64,000 nucleotides of DNA. It comes from an uncultured Tolumonas sp. GTDB lineage: Bacteria > Pseudomonadota > Gammaproteobacteria > Enterobacterales > Aeromonadaceae. Position 1 is the stretch's first letter. Every line of letters starts with the position of its first letter. The stretch spans positions 2,663,001-2,727,000 of the forward strand of contig NZ_OY782757.1 in the NCBI RefSeq assembly GCF_963678185.1. The letters are read 5' to 3'. This document shows, piece by piece, positions 1 to 8,724 of this stretch. The position numbers and the translations under genes were made by a program. The notes beneath the pieces are model-generated. The model searched no databases, had not been told where the DNA came from, and worked only from the letters and a program-made list of their open reading frames with translations.

Positions 1-1239
1 TGGATGAATAGTCATACCGTCTAAACGATATAACATTAAATTACCTTTGCTTTTTAAATAAGCCAATTGTGCTATTGCACGTGCGTCGGGGTCATTAATA
101 CAAGCCGCTAATGGCATGCACATAAAATTAGCAAAACCTTCGGGGCTGGAGACGGGTGCAAATAAGTAGTAATGAGTGAATCGTTCGCCCGTTAATAAGG
201 CATTTTGTATGGGGATCTGGCAGATGAAATCATTCAATACGGAGGTGTGATTTTCATCAGTTAACCGTTGCAATAGAAACTCATTATATCCAGTTAGATA
301 TAATGAGTTAGGAACCCATCTACCATGTTCATGTTGCATAAAAATTGGCAGGCTATTAAGTTTGCCAACTACAAATTGCTCATATGCTTTAACAATCACG
401 GCTTCTTGCGTATTTTCTATCGGAACGCGATGTCTGCGCAATTGAGCAAAAATGAATTTTTTCAGATGATTGTGGAATTCATGAACAATATCTTCTGTCT
501 GGTTAGCGGTCATTTTTATTTTATAATAAAAATTAGTCTGTTTTGACATGACGGATAAAATGTCATAAACCACAAATGCAGGAGATGAGAAAGAAAAATC
601 TTTTTCAAACCCAACGAAACGAATATATATGAATTTAGTGTCTTTCGGTATCTGTATGCCCGATAGTTTAATACACATACCTAAAGGAGATATATCGGTT
701 GTTGAACCCGTAATTGCGACTTTTTTTTGTTGAGAGAGTGGCATGTCTCTTGGGTCATCAATATAAATTTCTATTGGTGAAACAAAATAGAGGCGTTGTT
801 CTTTACGCTGATAAAAATGAGTTAACGACGTGTAATTAACCTCTGGAACGCTAATCGAATTAGGGTTGGTGATTGCTTCTCTTTTTTTCTCGCGCGCTCT
901 TTTGATAATAAGTTCATAAGCACCAAGGGTATAACCTTTATAGCTTTTGACGGTGTTGATGAAATCTTGGGCGGTAATGTCATTAATATAATGCTTAACC
1001 CCATTATATTCGAAGGGTTTCCAGTCAGACTGTAAGTCTCGCAGATCAATGATCCGGTTACAGGGTTTGGCGAGTCGTCCAATTTCCATCTTGACCAAAA
1101 AACGGCTGGAAAGTGATTCATCTGGTGCATATTGTGCGAGTTTTTCATCCAGCGTTGGGCTGCCGTATTCGTAACGGAAAACATCCACCATTTTTAATTG
1201 GTGTGGTTGCAACGCTAACGCTGGATTTTGTGCGGCCAT
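1..1239 (-). CDS. PilZ-domain c-di-GMP-binding protein (truncated by window edge)
   Basis: An open frame of 413 codons runs from an ATG at 1239 off the left edge with no stop. An SD-like GGA lies about 8 nt upstream. Residues 145-149 read RKEQR (the RxxxR motif) and residues 182-187 read DISPLG (the D/NxSxxG motif). These are the two c-di-GMP-binding signatures of PilZ domains, in the right order and spacing. The first 140 residues are a charged domain I do not recognise. The part after the PilZ core (about residue 230 on) has no motif I can name. Known of the family: PilZ proteins are c-di-GMP receptors that control motility, exopolysaccharide or adhesion. It is divergent from gshA. The C-terminus is unseen, so full length and function are open. 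No signal peptide is visible, so it is probably cytosolic. Confidence 0.8.
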   Translation of the reverse strand, partial: MAAQNPALALQPHQLKMVDVFRYEYGSPTLDEKLAQYAPDESLSSRFLVKMEIGRLAKPCNRIIDLRDLQSDWKPFEYNGVKHYINDITAQDFINTVKSYKGYTLGAYELIIKRAREKKREAITNPNSISVPEVNYTSLTHFYQRKEQRLYFVSPIEIYIDDPRDMPLSQQKKVAITGSTTDISPLGMCIKLSGIQIPKDTKFIYIRFVGFEKDFSFSSPAFVVYDILSVMSKQTNFYYKIKMTANQTEDIVHEFHNHLKKFIFAQLRRHRVPIENTQEAVIVKAYEQFVVGKLNSLPIFMQHEHGRWVPNSLYLTGYNEFLLQRLTDENHTSVLNDFICQIPIQNALLTGERFTHYYLFAPVSSPEGFANFMCMPLAACINDPDARAIAQLAYLKSKGNLMLYRLDGMTIHP

Positions 1240-1427
1240 GTGTTTGTTCCAAAAACTTTTGGGAATAGTTTTTTTCTTTACTTATTGAACTATGACACAC
1301 TAATTCATCAGGACATACAATCGATTCACCGCAGACTCGTTATGTCCATCTCATGTTATTATGCATCTATATGACATGATTGCTGATCTGTCTATATTGC
1401 CGTCATTGCCCAGTCATGAGGTCTTCT

Positions 1428-3032
1428 ATGTCGTTGCCGTTTTCTTTGTCTGAAATCATCGAGCAGTTAAGTGCTCCGGAGCGGGTTTTTGCTGTACGCG
1501 GCATTCGCCGTGGGATCGAGCGCGAGTCATTACGTATTACCCCGGAAGGCCGCTTATCGCCGCTGGATCACCCCCGGCAATTAGGTGCGGCATTGACGCA
1601 TGCCAATATTACGACTGACTATTCCGAAAGTTTGATGGAATTTATTACACCGGTGTCCGATTCGCTGGACATTCTGCTGGCGCAACTCGGCGATATTCAC
1701 CGTTTTTCGCAGCAAAACTTAGGTGAAGAGCGGTTGTGGCCGTTATCGATGCCCTGTTTTATCGGTGGTGAAGAGTCGATCCGGCTGGCGCAATACGGCA
1801 ATTCCAATATTGGCCGTCTGAAGACGTTATATCGGCAAGGGTTGCACCACCGCTATGGCAGCATGATGCAGGTGATTGCTGGCGTGCATTTTAATTTCTC
1901 GATGCCAGACAGTTTTTGGAATGAATGGCAGCAAATAAAACAGCAAGAATGTTGTCAGTGTAAACTGATTTCTGACAGCTACATGGACTTGATCCGTAAC
2001 GTTTACCGATTTGGCTGGCTGATCCCTTATCTGTTTGGTGCTTCACCAACCATTTGTAGCTCGTTCCTGCAAGGGCGTGAAACAAGTCTACCATTTGAAC
2101 GAGTGGGTAAAGGCACATTGTATTTGCCCTACGCCACGTCACTGCGGTTATCTGATCTGGGTTATACCAATAAATCGCAGGCCAGCTTGAATATCAGCCA
2201 CAGCAGCTTGCACGAATATCTGACGTCGGTACGTCAGGCGTTAGCGACCAAAGAAAGCTCGTTTGCCGACTTGGGCGTTAAGGTGGGTGATGATTATCGT
2301 CAGCTGAATGATCATGTCTTGCAGCTGGAAAATGAATTGTATGCGCCGATCCGGCCGAAACGGACACCACGTTCTAATGAACGGGCGTTAGTGGCACTTG
2401 AGCGACGCGGTATTGATTACATCGAACTGCGCACGCTGGATATCAACCCGTTTACCCCACTGGGCGTGGAAATTCAGCAACTACGTTTCCTCGATCTCTT
2501 TTTGGTCTGGTGTTTATTGCGCCCATCACCGATGTTGGAGGCTGCAGAGATCGAACGTAATCGCCACAATATGTCACGTGTTGCGCTGGAAGGGCGCCGT
2601 CCGGGCTTATTATTACAGACCGCACAGGGCGAGTTGTCGTTGCCGGAATGGGGTGGCCAGCTGTTTGACGAACTCCAGATGGTAGCGCAGTTATTAGACC
2701 GAGCTTATGGTCGGGTGCATTATCAGCTGGCATTACAAGCACAACGGGAAAAACTGGCTGATCCGGGAAAAACCTTGTCGGCGCAGTTGTTAACGCATTT
2801 GTTACATCATAATTTGGATGGTGCTGAGTTTGGCCGCCAACAGGCAGAGCGCTTCCGTAAAGAATTACAAAACGCGCCGCTACAATATTGGGAAGCGAAT
2901 TATTTCACGGATGAAGCCGAAGCTTCGTTGCTAAAACAAAGCGAACTGGAAGCGGATGATCATTTACCATTTGCCGAGTTTTTACAGCAATATCTGCGGT
3001 TGCCGGTGGTGGGTGATACGCCCTGCGGCTAA
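1428..3032 (+). CDS. gshA: Glutamate-cysteine ligase GshA
   Basis: Catalyses ATP-dependent joining of L-glutamate and L-cysteine to gamma-glutamylcysteine, the first and rate-limiting step of glutathione synthesis, in the cytosol. The protein (534 aa) closely follows the proteobacterial GshA pattern: GIRRGIERESLRI near the N-terminus, THANITTDYSE, LEFITPV-like, DxHRF, LWPLSMPCF, LAQYG-SN-GR-KTLYR and the GVHFNFS block. Length matches the family (about 520 aa). I chose the ATG at 1428 because a GAGG lies 7 nt upstream. A TTG at 1380 and an ATG at 1416 are in frame but lack a ribosome site. It is divergent from the PilZ gene, and the next gene (EAL) starts 75 bp downstream with its own SD. A YfcG-like glutathione enzyme is nearby, which fits glutathione metabolism but is probably coincidental. 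Confidence 0.95.
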   Translation: MSLPFSLSEIIEQLSAPERVFAVRGIRRGIERESLRITPEGRLSPLDHPRQLGAALTHANITTDYSESLMEFITPVSDSLDILLAQLGDIHRFSQQNLGEERLWPLSMPCFIGGEESIRLAQYGNSNIGRLKTLYRQGLHHRYGSMMQVIAGVHFNFSMPDSFWNEWQQIKQQECCQCKLISDSYMDLIRNVYRFGWLIPYLFGASPTICSSFLQGRETSLPFERVGKGTLYLPYATSLRLSDLGYTNKSQASLNISHSSLHEYLTSVRQALATKESSFADLGVKVGDDYRQLNDHVLQLENELYAPIRPKRTPRSNERALVALERRGIDYIELRTLDINPFTPLGVEIQQLRFLDLFLVWCLLRPSPMLEAAEIERNRHNMSRVALEGRRPGLLLQTAQGELSLPEWGGQLFDELQMVAQLLDRAYGRVHYQLALQAQREKLADPGKTLSAQLLTHLLHHNLDGAEFGRQQAERFRKELQNAPLQYWEANYFTDEAEASLLKQSELEADDHLPFAEFLQQYLRLPVVGDTPCG

Positions 3033-3107
3033 GTTTTAATATTTTCGCGCGGCGCTTCGATTCCTATATATGCTTTAAACGTAACCTTGAATTTCATGGA
3101 GCGTTAG

Positions 3108-4766
3108 ATGGATTGGAAGGCCCGCCTGCGTAGGCTGGTATCTCCGTTTATTTCGGCATCAGTGGTTTTGCTGTTGTTGCTGAGTGTTGGTTATCCGACG
3201 ATGTTGCTGGAAGCGAAAGCCCAGCGACAGGATGAAGTGCGGTTGCAGGTCGATCAACTGGCGCGCTATTTTGAACATTCTGTGGTGGATATTGTCGCTG
3301 CGCTGATCGAAATGGAATCATTACCCCGTAACTGTTCGGCCTACGTGCAACGAAAATTTCATTATTTTCATGCCGGTCTGTCGCAGGTCGCCGAATTTTC
3401 ACTGTTTGATCGCAAAGGCCAGTTGGTGTGTTCCAGCTGGCAAACTTCTATCGAACCTTACAATGTTCCCTACGACCGGTCTGCTACTCATATCCATGTG
3501 CGTGCGCCAGTCATGGACAGCCTGCAAAATCGGGTTGGTCTGCACATCGGTCGCTTCGGTCGCGATGGTTATGAAAATACCGCCTTTATACCGATGCAGA
3601 CGTTGCGCGATACGATGTCGAGTCTGGTGCTGAATTATCAATTTTTAGGTTTTATTGACGCACAAAGTGGCGTGCCATTAGCGTTGAATGGTACTTATTC
3701 TTTGCCAATCAATAGCCCGAAAGCGCTGTTCCCGCTGACCACACCGCAAATGCTGGAAGGGCGGGGCGATAATCTGCACTCGCAATATTGGTATGCGCGG
3801 CCATTTATTTCCTTACCCCAGTTAGTGCTGATGATCAGTGTCGATACTAAGACACTTTATCAGGGGGTTTATCTACCCGGTTGGCAATGGTGGTTATTGG
3901 CGCTGGTGCTTCAATTGTTGCTGACGTTGTTATTTATTTTTCTGCGACAAAAAGCGACGGATCCAAAACGACAGTTACTTATTGCCATGCGGCAGCGGCA
4001 GTTTTTTAACGTCTATCAGCCGATCGTGGATGCACGTGACGGTTCCTTGATGGGGGTGGAAGTGTTGATGCGCTGGCAGCATCCGGTTGCAGGTTTGATT
4101 AATCCGGCGGAGTTTATTCCGATGACGGAAAGCACTGGCGTTATTGTGCCACTCACGGTGTTGCAGATGGAGCAGGCGCAAATTGAACTGGAACCGTTAC
4201 TGGCGTTATATCCCAAACTGTATTTATCGTTGAATGTGTCGGCTCAGCATCTTAATTCATCGGCCTTTATCAGCCAGCTCTTACACCACAAACGCTATCT
4301 GCCGGGCTTACATGTAGAGATCACTGAATCGGAGATCATGGAGCACAATAATCCGGTCATTTTGGCTACACTGCAGCAACTGCGCCAACAGAAAATTGCA
4401 ATTGCGATAGATGACTTTGGTACTGGTTATTCCAGTCTGGGTTATTTACAAAGTTTGCCAGTGAATACGCTCAAAGTTGATCGCTCTTTTGTCGCCACCA
4501 TCGGCACCGGATCGGTGAATGCGCCGGTATTAGAAGCGATCATCCATTTATCGCAGAATCTGGACATTGATATTATCGCGGAAGGTGTCGAAACCAGTCA
4601 GCAAGCGGAATGGTTACTCCGGCATGGTGTCTGGCGACATCAGGGCTGGTTGTATGCCAAAGCGGAACGCGTGGATGTGTTGTTACGTCAGCAATGGCCG
4701 GTGGCCACTCTGCCGTTTCCGGCGCAAGTGGCCTGCAAAATAAAGAAGAAAACCCCGGCGGAATAA
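3108..4766 (+). CDS. CSS-motif EAL-domain c-di-GMP phosphodiesterase
   Basis: A 552-aa inner-membrane protein. One N-terminal membrane segment (about residues 13-34) is followed by a periplasmic domain carrying CSS at 108-110 and another Cys at 76. A second membrane segment lies at about 258-280, then a cytosolic EAL domain (about 290-540). The EAL active site looks complete: the signature as EVL in GVEVLMRW, NVSAQ, EITES, the DDFGTG pair, KVDRSF, AEGVE and a late HQGW glutamine. By family this should hydrolyse c-di-GMP to pGpG. In Escherichia coli CSS-EAL proteins, the periplasmic cysteines put activity under Dsb redox control; I infer the same here. There is no GGDEF domain. It follows gshA by 75 bp with a GGAG ahead of ATG 3108, and is convergent with the yfcG-like gene. 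Confidence 0.9.
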   Translation: MDWKARLRRLVSPFISASVVLLLLLSVGYPTMLLEAKAQRQDEVRLQVDQLARYFEHSVVDIVAALIEMESLPRNCSAYVQRKFHYFHAGLSQVAEFSLFDRKGQLVCSSWQTSIEPYNVPYDRSATHIHVRAPVMDSLQNRVGLHIGRFGRDGYENTAFIPMQTLRDTMSSLVLNYQFLGFIDAQSGVPLALNGTYSLPINSPKALFPLTTPQMLEGRGDNLHSQYWYARPFISLPQLVLMISVDTKTLYQGVYLPGWQWWLLALVLQLLLTLLFIFLRQKATDPKRQLLIAMRQRQFFNVYQPIVDARDGSLMGVEVLMRWQHPVAGLINPAEFIPMTESTGVIVPLTVLQMEQAQIELEPLLALYPKLYLSLNVSAQHLNSSAFISQLLHHKRYLPGLHVEITESEIMEHNNPVILATLQQLRQQKIAIAIDDFGTGYSSLGYLQSLPVNTLKVDRSFVATIGTGSVNAPVLEAIIHLSQNLDIDIIAEGVETSQQAEWLLRHGVWRHQGWLYAKAERVDVLLRQQWPVATLPFPAQVACKIKKKTPAE

Positions 4767-4788
4767 CCAGCTTCGTTCATTGCATTCT

Positions 4789-5463
4789 TTAAGCCTGATG
4801 GTTTTGCAGTAAGGCTTGCAACTGCGTTTCAGTCAGACTGGTTTCCCAATCAAAATCCGCATATTTTTGCATACCCCGTTGCACATCATCCCGCGCAGCC
4901 ATAGTTTGCATATAACGTGAAATATGCGGGAATTGGCTGAGATCCTGCTTTTGGTGCTCATAGAGCGTGACCCACGGATAAATCGCCATATCAGCAATCG
5001 AATACTCATTACCGGCCACATAACGCTTATCCGCTAGCTGGTTATTTAGGACTCCGTATAAACGCGCCGTTTCTTCGGTATAGCGTTTGATCCCGTAGGG
5101 CACTACTTCCGGCGCATAGTGATTGAAATGGTGGTTTTGACCAGCCATCGGGCCCAAGCCGCCCATTTGCCAGTACAGCCATTGTAAAACAGCATACCGG
5201 TCTGCGCCCTGCGCAGGTAAGAACTGGCCGTGCTTCTCTGCCAGATAAGTCAAAATGGCACCCGATTCAAAAATCGCGATGTTATTTTCATGATCAATCA
5301 ATGCCGGGATGCGGTTATTCGGTGAAATGGCCAAAAAACTGGGCAGGAATTGATCCCCTTTGCGGATATTAATCGGGATCACCTGATACGACACATTGAG
5401 CGCTTCCAGCATCAGGGTGATTTTTTTACCGTTGGGCGTGGGGGCATAAAATAAAGTATACAT
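4789..5463 (-). CDS. yfcG: Nu-class glutathione transferase / disulfide-bond oxidoreductase, YfcG-like
   Basis: A 224-aa soluble protein with a thioredoxin-fold N-domain (about 1-82) and an all-helical C-domain. It matches E. coli YfcG in several blocks: FYAPTPNGKKITL, SPNNRIPAL, FESGAIL-YLAEK, WQMGGLGPMAGQNHHFNHY, and the YSIADMAIYPW motif of the GST C-domain. YfcG/YghU proteins bind two glutathiones and reduce disulfides with GSH, having poor classical transferase activity; I infer this here. The start ATG at 5463 gives the normal family length. It is convergent with the EAL gene (22 bp apart) and divergent from the malate transporter across a 334-bp gap. A general GST of uncertain substrate remains possible, but the GQNHHFNHY block is specific to this subgroup. 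Confidence 0.88.
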   Translation of the reverse strand: MYTLFYAPTPNGKKITLMLEALNVSYQVIPINIRKGDQFLPSFLAISPNNRIPALIDHENNIAIFESGAILTYLAEKHGQFLPAQGADRYAVLQWLYWQMGGLGPMAGQNHHFNHYAPEVVPYGIKRYTEETARLYGVLNNQLADKRYVAGNEYSIADMAIYPWVTLYEHQKQDLSQFPHISRYMQTMAARDDVQRGMQKYADFDWETSLTETQLQALLQNHQA

Positions 5464-5797
5464 ATCGGGCCTTTTTGAGACACAAAGGGAGATGAATCGC
5501 TCTACTTTATCGCCATCATCGCAAGCCGTAAACCGTTCGTCACGATCTATTGATTATTTGAACCTCAGCCTATTTTCTATAAAGAAACTGGATGATCCGT
5601 TACCTGCATCACAGACAAATCATTAAGAATTACTGAGAAAAATTTCCTATCACAATATATTAACGAATGTCTGCTTACTTTAATTACGCAATAGGTTCTT
5701 TAGTTTCGTTAAATATTATCCTTGCGAAAACCTTATATAGTTTGGTTAAAACAAAAACAAGATTACACAGCAACCACACTGTAAAGGAGCAATATAT
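5464..5797. promoter_or_regulatory. Divergent control region between yfcG-like gene and malate operon
   Basis: This 334-bp gap is strongly AT-rich, especially 5560-5790, and contains no credible ORF. It must hold the promoters for the leftward yfcG-like gene and the rightward malate operon. The right part has the direct repeat listed separately at 5701-5750. An AGGAG lies about 10 nt before the transporter ATG. I could not fix a -35/-10 pair with confidence. Confidence 0.6.
5701..5750 (+). promoter_or_regulatory. Candidate response-regulator operator (13-bp direct repeat)
   Basis: TAGTTTCGTTAAA at 5701-5713 recurs as TAGTTTGGTTAAA at 5738-5750, 12 of 13 bases identical, 37 bp start to start. 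The right copy ends 47 bp before the transporter ATG. CitB/DcuR-type regulators are known to bind AT-rich repeats ahead of carboxylate transport genes, and such a regulator is encoded four genes downstream. Binding here is inferred. Confidence 0.35.
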
Positions 5798-7135
5798 ATG
5801 AGCAACCTTTCACCACCTTCTGTATTAGAAGATGTCGGGCAAATAAAAGCCCCTGGATTATTTGAAAAATTAATGGATATAAAAGTCGGTGTTATTTCAC
5901 TGCCAGTTTATATCGTTTTATCTTTAATTGTTATTTTTGCAGCTAAAACAGGAAATCTGCCCAATGATATTATTGGTGGATTTGCTGTGATCATGGTAAT
6001 GGGTGTTATTTTAAGTGAATTAGGTATGAAATTACCGATTCTGCGAAATATTGGTGGCCCGGCAATTCTGGCATTGATGGTGCCTTCTTTCCTAGTGTAT
6101 TGGCATGTCTTACCACCATCCGTGATGGATGCTGTCACTACCTTGATGAAAAAAGCGAACTTCCTGTATTTGTATATCGCGATCCTGGTCTGCGGCAGCA
6201 TGTTGGGTATGCATCGCCAGACGTTGATCAACGGCATCACGCGTATCTTTGTTCCGATGATTGTGGGTACTGCGGTGGCGGTGGCAACCGGCTTGCTGGT
6301 TGGTGTGGCATTGGGTTACAGCGTTCATCACACGATTTTCTACATCATTGTACCGATCATTTGTGGTGGTGTCGGTGAAGGTATTCTGCCGCTCTCTATC
6401 GCGTATTCAGGCATCTTAGGCCAGGAAGCGGGTACCTTTGTGGCGCAGATGATCCCTGCGGCAGTGATTGGGAACGTGGTCGCGATCATTGCCGCGGGGT
6501 TGCTGAAACGTTTGGGTGAAAAGAAACCTGAATACAGCGGTGATGGCGTGCTGGTTAAATCCAGTGAAAATCTGGCCAACATGCCTTCTGCGGCCGATAA
6601 ACCGATTGATTTCTCCATCATGGGGGCGGGTTTGCTGATGGCATGCTCTTTCTTCATCGTTGGCACCGTGTTAGCTCATTTCATTGGTATCCCTGGCCCA
6701 ATCATTATGATCCTGGCTGCTGCTGCAGCTAAATCATTGAAAATCATCCCAGAAAAATTAGAAACCGGTGCCTTCCAACTCTATAAATTCATCGCTGGCA
6801 ATTTAACGTGGCCATTAATGGTGGGGTTGGGCATGTTGTACGTTCCGATCAAAGACGTGGCGGCCATCATTTCACTGCCTTATGTCCTGACTTGTGTGGC
6901 GATTGTAGTTTCGATGATTGTCTCTGGTTTCTATGTGGGCCGATTAATCAATATGTATCCGATCGAAGCTGCAATTGTGACCGGTTGCCGTGGTGGTTTA
7001 GGTGGCACAGGTGATGTAGCGATTCTTTCTGCTGCTAACCGTATGTCGTTAATGCCATTCGCACAAATCTCTACTCGAATTGGTGGTGCCGCAACCGTTA
7101 TTGCAGCAACCATCTTATTGCAAATGTGGCATTAA
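5798..7135 (+). CDS. 2-hydroxycarboxylate:Na+ symporter (probable malate transporter)
   Basis: A 445-aa polytopic membrane protein of the 2HCT family (CitS/MaeP/MleP). Both reentrant-loop signatures are present: GGVGEG at about 190-195 in the first half, and RGGLGGTGDVAILSAANRM from R398 near the C-terminus, which carries the conserved substrate-binding arginine. Length matches CitS-type proteins. The next gene is a malic enzyme, and no citrate lyase or oxaloacetate decarboxylase genes are near, so I infer malate (perhaps also citrate) uptake. The adjacent DcuS/DcuR-like pair should regulate it. The order transporter-malic enzyme with a nearby CitA-type kinase and regulator recalls the maePE/maeKR genes of lactobacilli. 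The start ATG has an AGGAG at good spacing. Substrate is inferred, family is firm. Confidence 0.88.
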   Translation: MSNLSPPSVLEDVGQIKAPGLFEKLMDIKVGVISLPVYIVLSLIVIFAAKTGNLPNDIIGGFAVIMVMGVILSELGMKLPILRNIGGPAILALMVPSFLVYWHVLPPSVMDAVTTLMKKANFLYLYIAILVCGSMLGMHRQTLINGITRIFVPMIVGTAVAVATGLLVGVALGYSVHHTIFYIIVPIICGGVGEGILPLSIAYSGILGQEAGTFVAQMIPAAVIGNVVAIIAAGLLKRLGEKKPEYSGDGVLVKSSENLANMPSAADKPIDFSIMGAGLLMACSFFIVGTVLAHFIGIPGPIIMILAAAAAKSLKIIPEKLETGAFQLYKFIAGNLTWPLMVGLGMLYVPIKDVAAIISLPYVLTCVAIVVSMIVSGFYVGRLINMYPIEAAIVTGCRGGLGGTGDVAILSAANRMSLMPFAQISTRIGGAATVIAATILLQMWH

Positions 7136-7162
7136 TACAGAATTCAACTGAGAGTAAATATC

Positions 7163-8596
7163 ATGACTATGAATGCAGTAAAACATCACAATTATATTGT
7201 TCGTGCCATTGGTGGCGAAAAAATAAAATATGTGAATGAAATTATTCACGGCATTGAATTTAACAGTGGTGAAATTAATAAAATTGAAGCGTCATATAAA
7301 GAAAATAATGACAAATCAGTGTTGGTTCATTTTCACGTAAATGATCTGACCAGCATTGCACAAATAAAAGATCATCTGGAAAATCGTTTCGGTGAATCCG
7401 ATATTCAGTTTATGGATGAAATAACGCATTTGCATCTGGGTGGTAAACTGGAAACCACACTGAAAAACAGCATCGACACTATGGCGGATTTAGCCAAAGT
7501 GTATACACCCGGTGTAGCTCAGGTATGTATGGAGATTGCACACAATCCAGAACGAGCTTATGACCTGACTATCAAGAAAAATACGGTTGCCGTCGTCTCT
7601 GATGGCACCGCGGTGCTGGGTTTAGGTGATATCGGCCCAGAAGCCGCAATGCCGGTCATGGAAGGCAAAGCCGCACTGTTTAAACAATTTGCTGGTGTGG
7701 ATGCCTTCCCGATTTGTCTGGACACCAAAGATACCGAAGAGATCATCGCCATTGTCAAAGCGCTGGCGCCAACGTTTGGTGGTATCAATCTGGAAGATAT
7801 CTCTGCGCCACGTTGTTTTGAAATCGAAGAACGGCTGAAAAAAGAGCTGGATATCCCGGTATTCCACGATGACCAACACGGCACCGCTATTACTGTGTTG
7901 GCGGGTTTCCTGAATGCACTAAAAGTGTGTAAAAAGAACATCGCCGATGTGAAAGTGGTGGTGGTGGGTATCGGCGCTGCCGGTATCGCGGTATCGAAAA
8001 TGCTGCTGAGTGCGGGTGTGAAAAATCTAATTGGTGTTGATCGTCACGGTGCCATTTACCGCGGTGAACCTTACAGCAACGACAGCTGGAATGAATATGC
8101 CCGCATCACTAACCCAAATAATGAACAGGGCCCTTTGTCGACAGTGATTGAAGGTGCCGATGTATTCGTGGGTCTGTCTGGTCCAGGTGTATTGAAAGTC
8201 GATGACTTGAAGAAAATGGCCAAAGATCCGATTGTATTTGCGATGGCCAATCCGGCACCGGAAATCTCACCGGAAGTCGCGGCACCGTATGTTCGCGTCA
8301 TGGCAACCGGACGTTCTGATTATCCGAACCAATTAAACAACGTATTGTGTTTCCCAGGCATCTTCCGTGGTGCACTGGATTGTGGTGCCCGTCAGATCAC
8401 CGAAGAGATGAAATTGGCGGTGGCCTATGCGATAGCATCCGTGGTCTCAGACGAAGAATTGAATGAGAACTACATCATTCCGGATATTTTCAACAAAGAA
8501 GTTGTAAAACGTGTCAGTGAAGTAGTGGCTGAAACCGCACTACGCACTGGTATGGTGAAGACACGTCGTAACAAACTCGAAAGTCTGACTGTGTAA
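7163..8596 (+). CDS. NAD-dependent malic enzyme with N-terminal ACT-like domain
   Basis: Oxidative decarboxylation of L-malate to pyruvate and CO2, cytosolic. Residues 1 to about 88 form a small regulatory-type domain resembling the ACT-like extension found in some bacterial malic enzymes. The catalytic part follows (about 93-477). It contains VYTPGVA, the SDGTAVLGLGDIGPEAAMPVMEGK block with its catalytic lysine, the metal-binding LEDISAP and FHDDQHGTA motifs, and a Rossmann nucleotide site GIGAAG. It starts 27 bp after the transporter stop, so the two are surely co-transcribed. This makes a self-contained route: malate in, pyruvate out. NAD rather than NADP use is inferred from similarity to MaeE-type enzymes. 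A long hairpin lies just after the gene. Confidence 0.92.
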   Translation: MTMNAVKHHNYIVRAIGGEKIKYVNEIIHGIEFNSGEINKIEASYKENNDKSVLVHFHVNDLTSIAQIKDHLENRFGESDIQFMDEITHLHLGGKLETTLKNSIDTMADLAKVYTPGVAQVCMEIAHNPERAYDLTIKKNTVAVVSDGTAVLGLGDIGPEAAMPVMEGKAALFKQFAGVDAFPICLDTKDTEEIIAIVKALAPTFGGINLEDISAPRCFEIEERLKKELDIPVFHDDQHGTAITVLAGFLNALKVCKKNIADVKVVVVGIGAAGIAVSKMLLSAGVKNLIGVDRHGAIYRGEPYSNDSWNEYARITNPNNEQGPLSTVIEGADVFVGLSGPGVLKVDDLKKMAKDPIVFAMANPAPEISPEVAAPYVRVMATGRSDYPNQLNNVLCFPGIFRGALDCGARQITEEMKLAVAYAIASVVSDEELNENYIIPDIFNKEVVKRVSEVVAETALRTGMVKTRRNKLESLTV

Positions 8597-8613
8597 GTAA
8601 AGGGATGTAACAG

Positions 8614-8656
8614 CGCACGTTCTATACTTTTCGTCAGGATGGGTATCGAACGTGCG
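8614..8656 (+). other. Long intercistronic hairpin between malic enzyme and sensor kinase
   Basis: CGCACGTTCTATAC at 8614-8627 pairs with GTATCGAACGTGCG at 8643-8656: 13 of 14 positions complementary around a 15-nt loop. No T-tract follows, so it is not a typical terminator. It may stabilise the upstream maeP/maeE-like message or reduce read-through into the regulatory genes, or be a protein-binding site. Confidence 0.6.
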
Positions 8657-8724
8657 GGATTTAGCGGGCTTAAATTGGGAATGGAGGTAAAATAATCATC
8701 GTAACCCAAAAAGGAAAACGTCAG

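Noticed and set aside
325-546. Small plus-strand ORF near the left edge
   Set aside because: Antisense to the open PilZ frame that runs through the region.
1380-1427. Longer gshA start (TTG 1380)
   Set aside because: Adds 16 residues with no homology and no SD; ATG 1428 has GAGG at good spacing.
5798-8596. Citrate fermentation cluster
   Set aside because: No citrate lyase or oxaloacetate decarboxylase genes are nearby, and the next gene is malic enzyme, so malate use is more likely.
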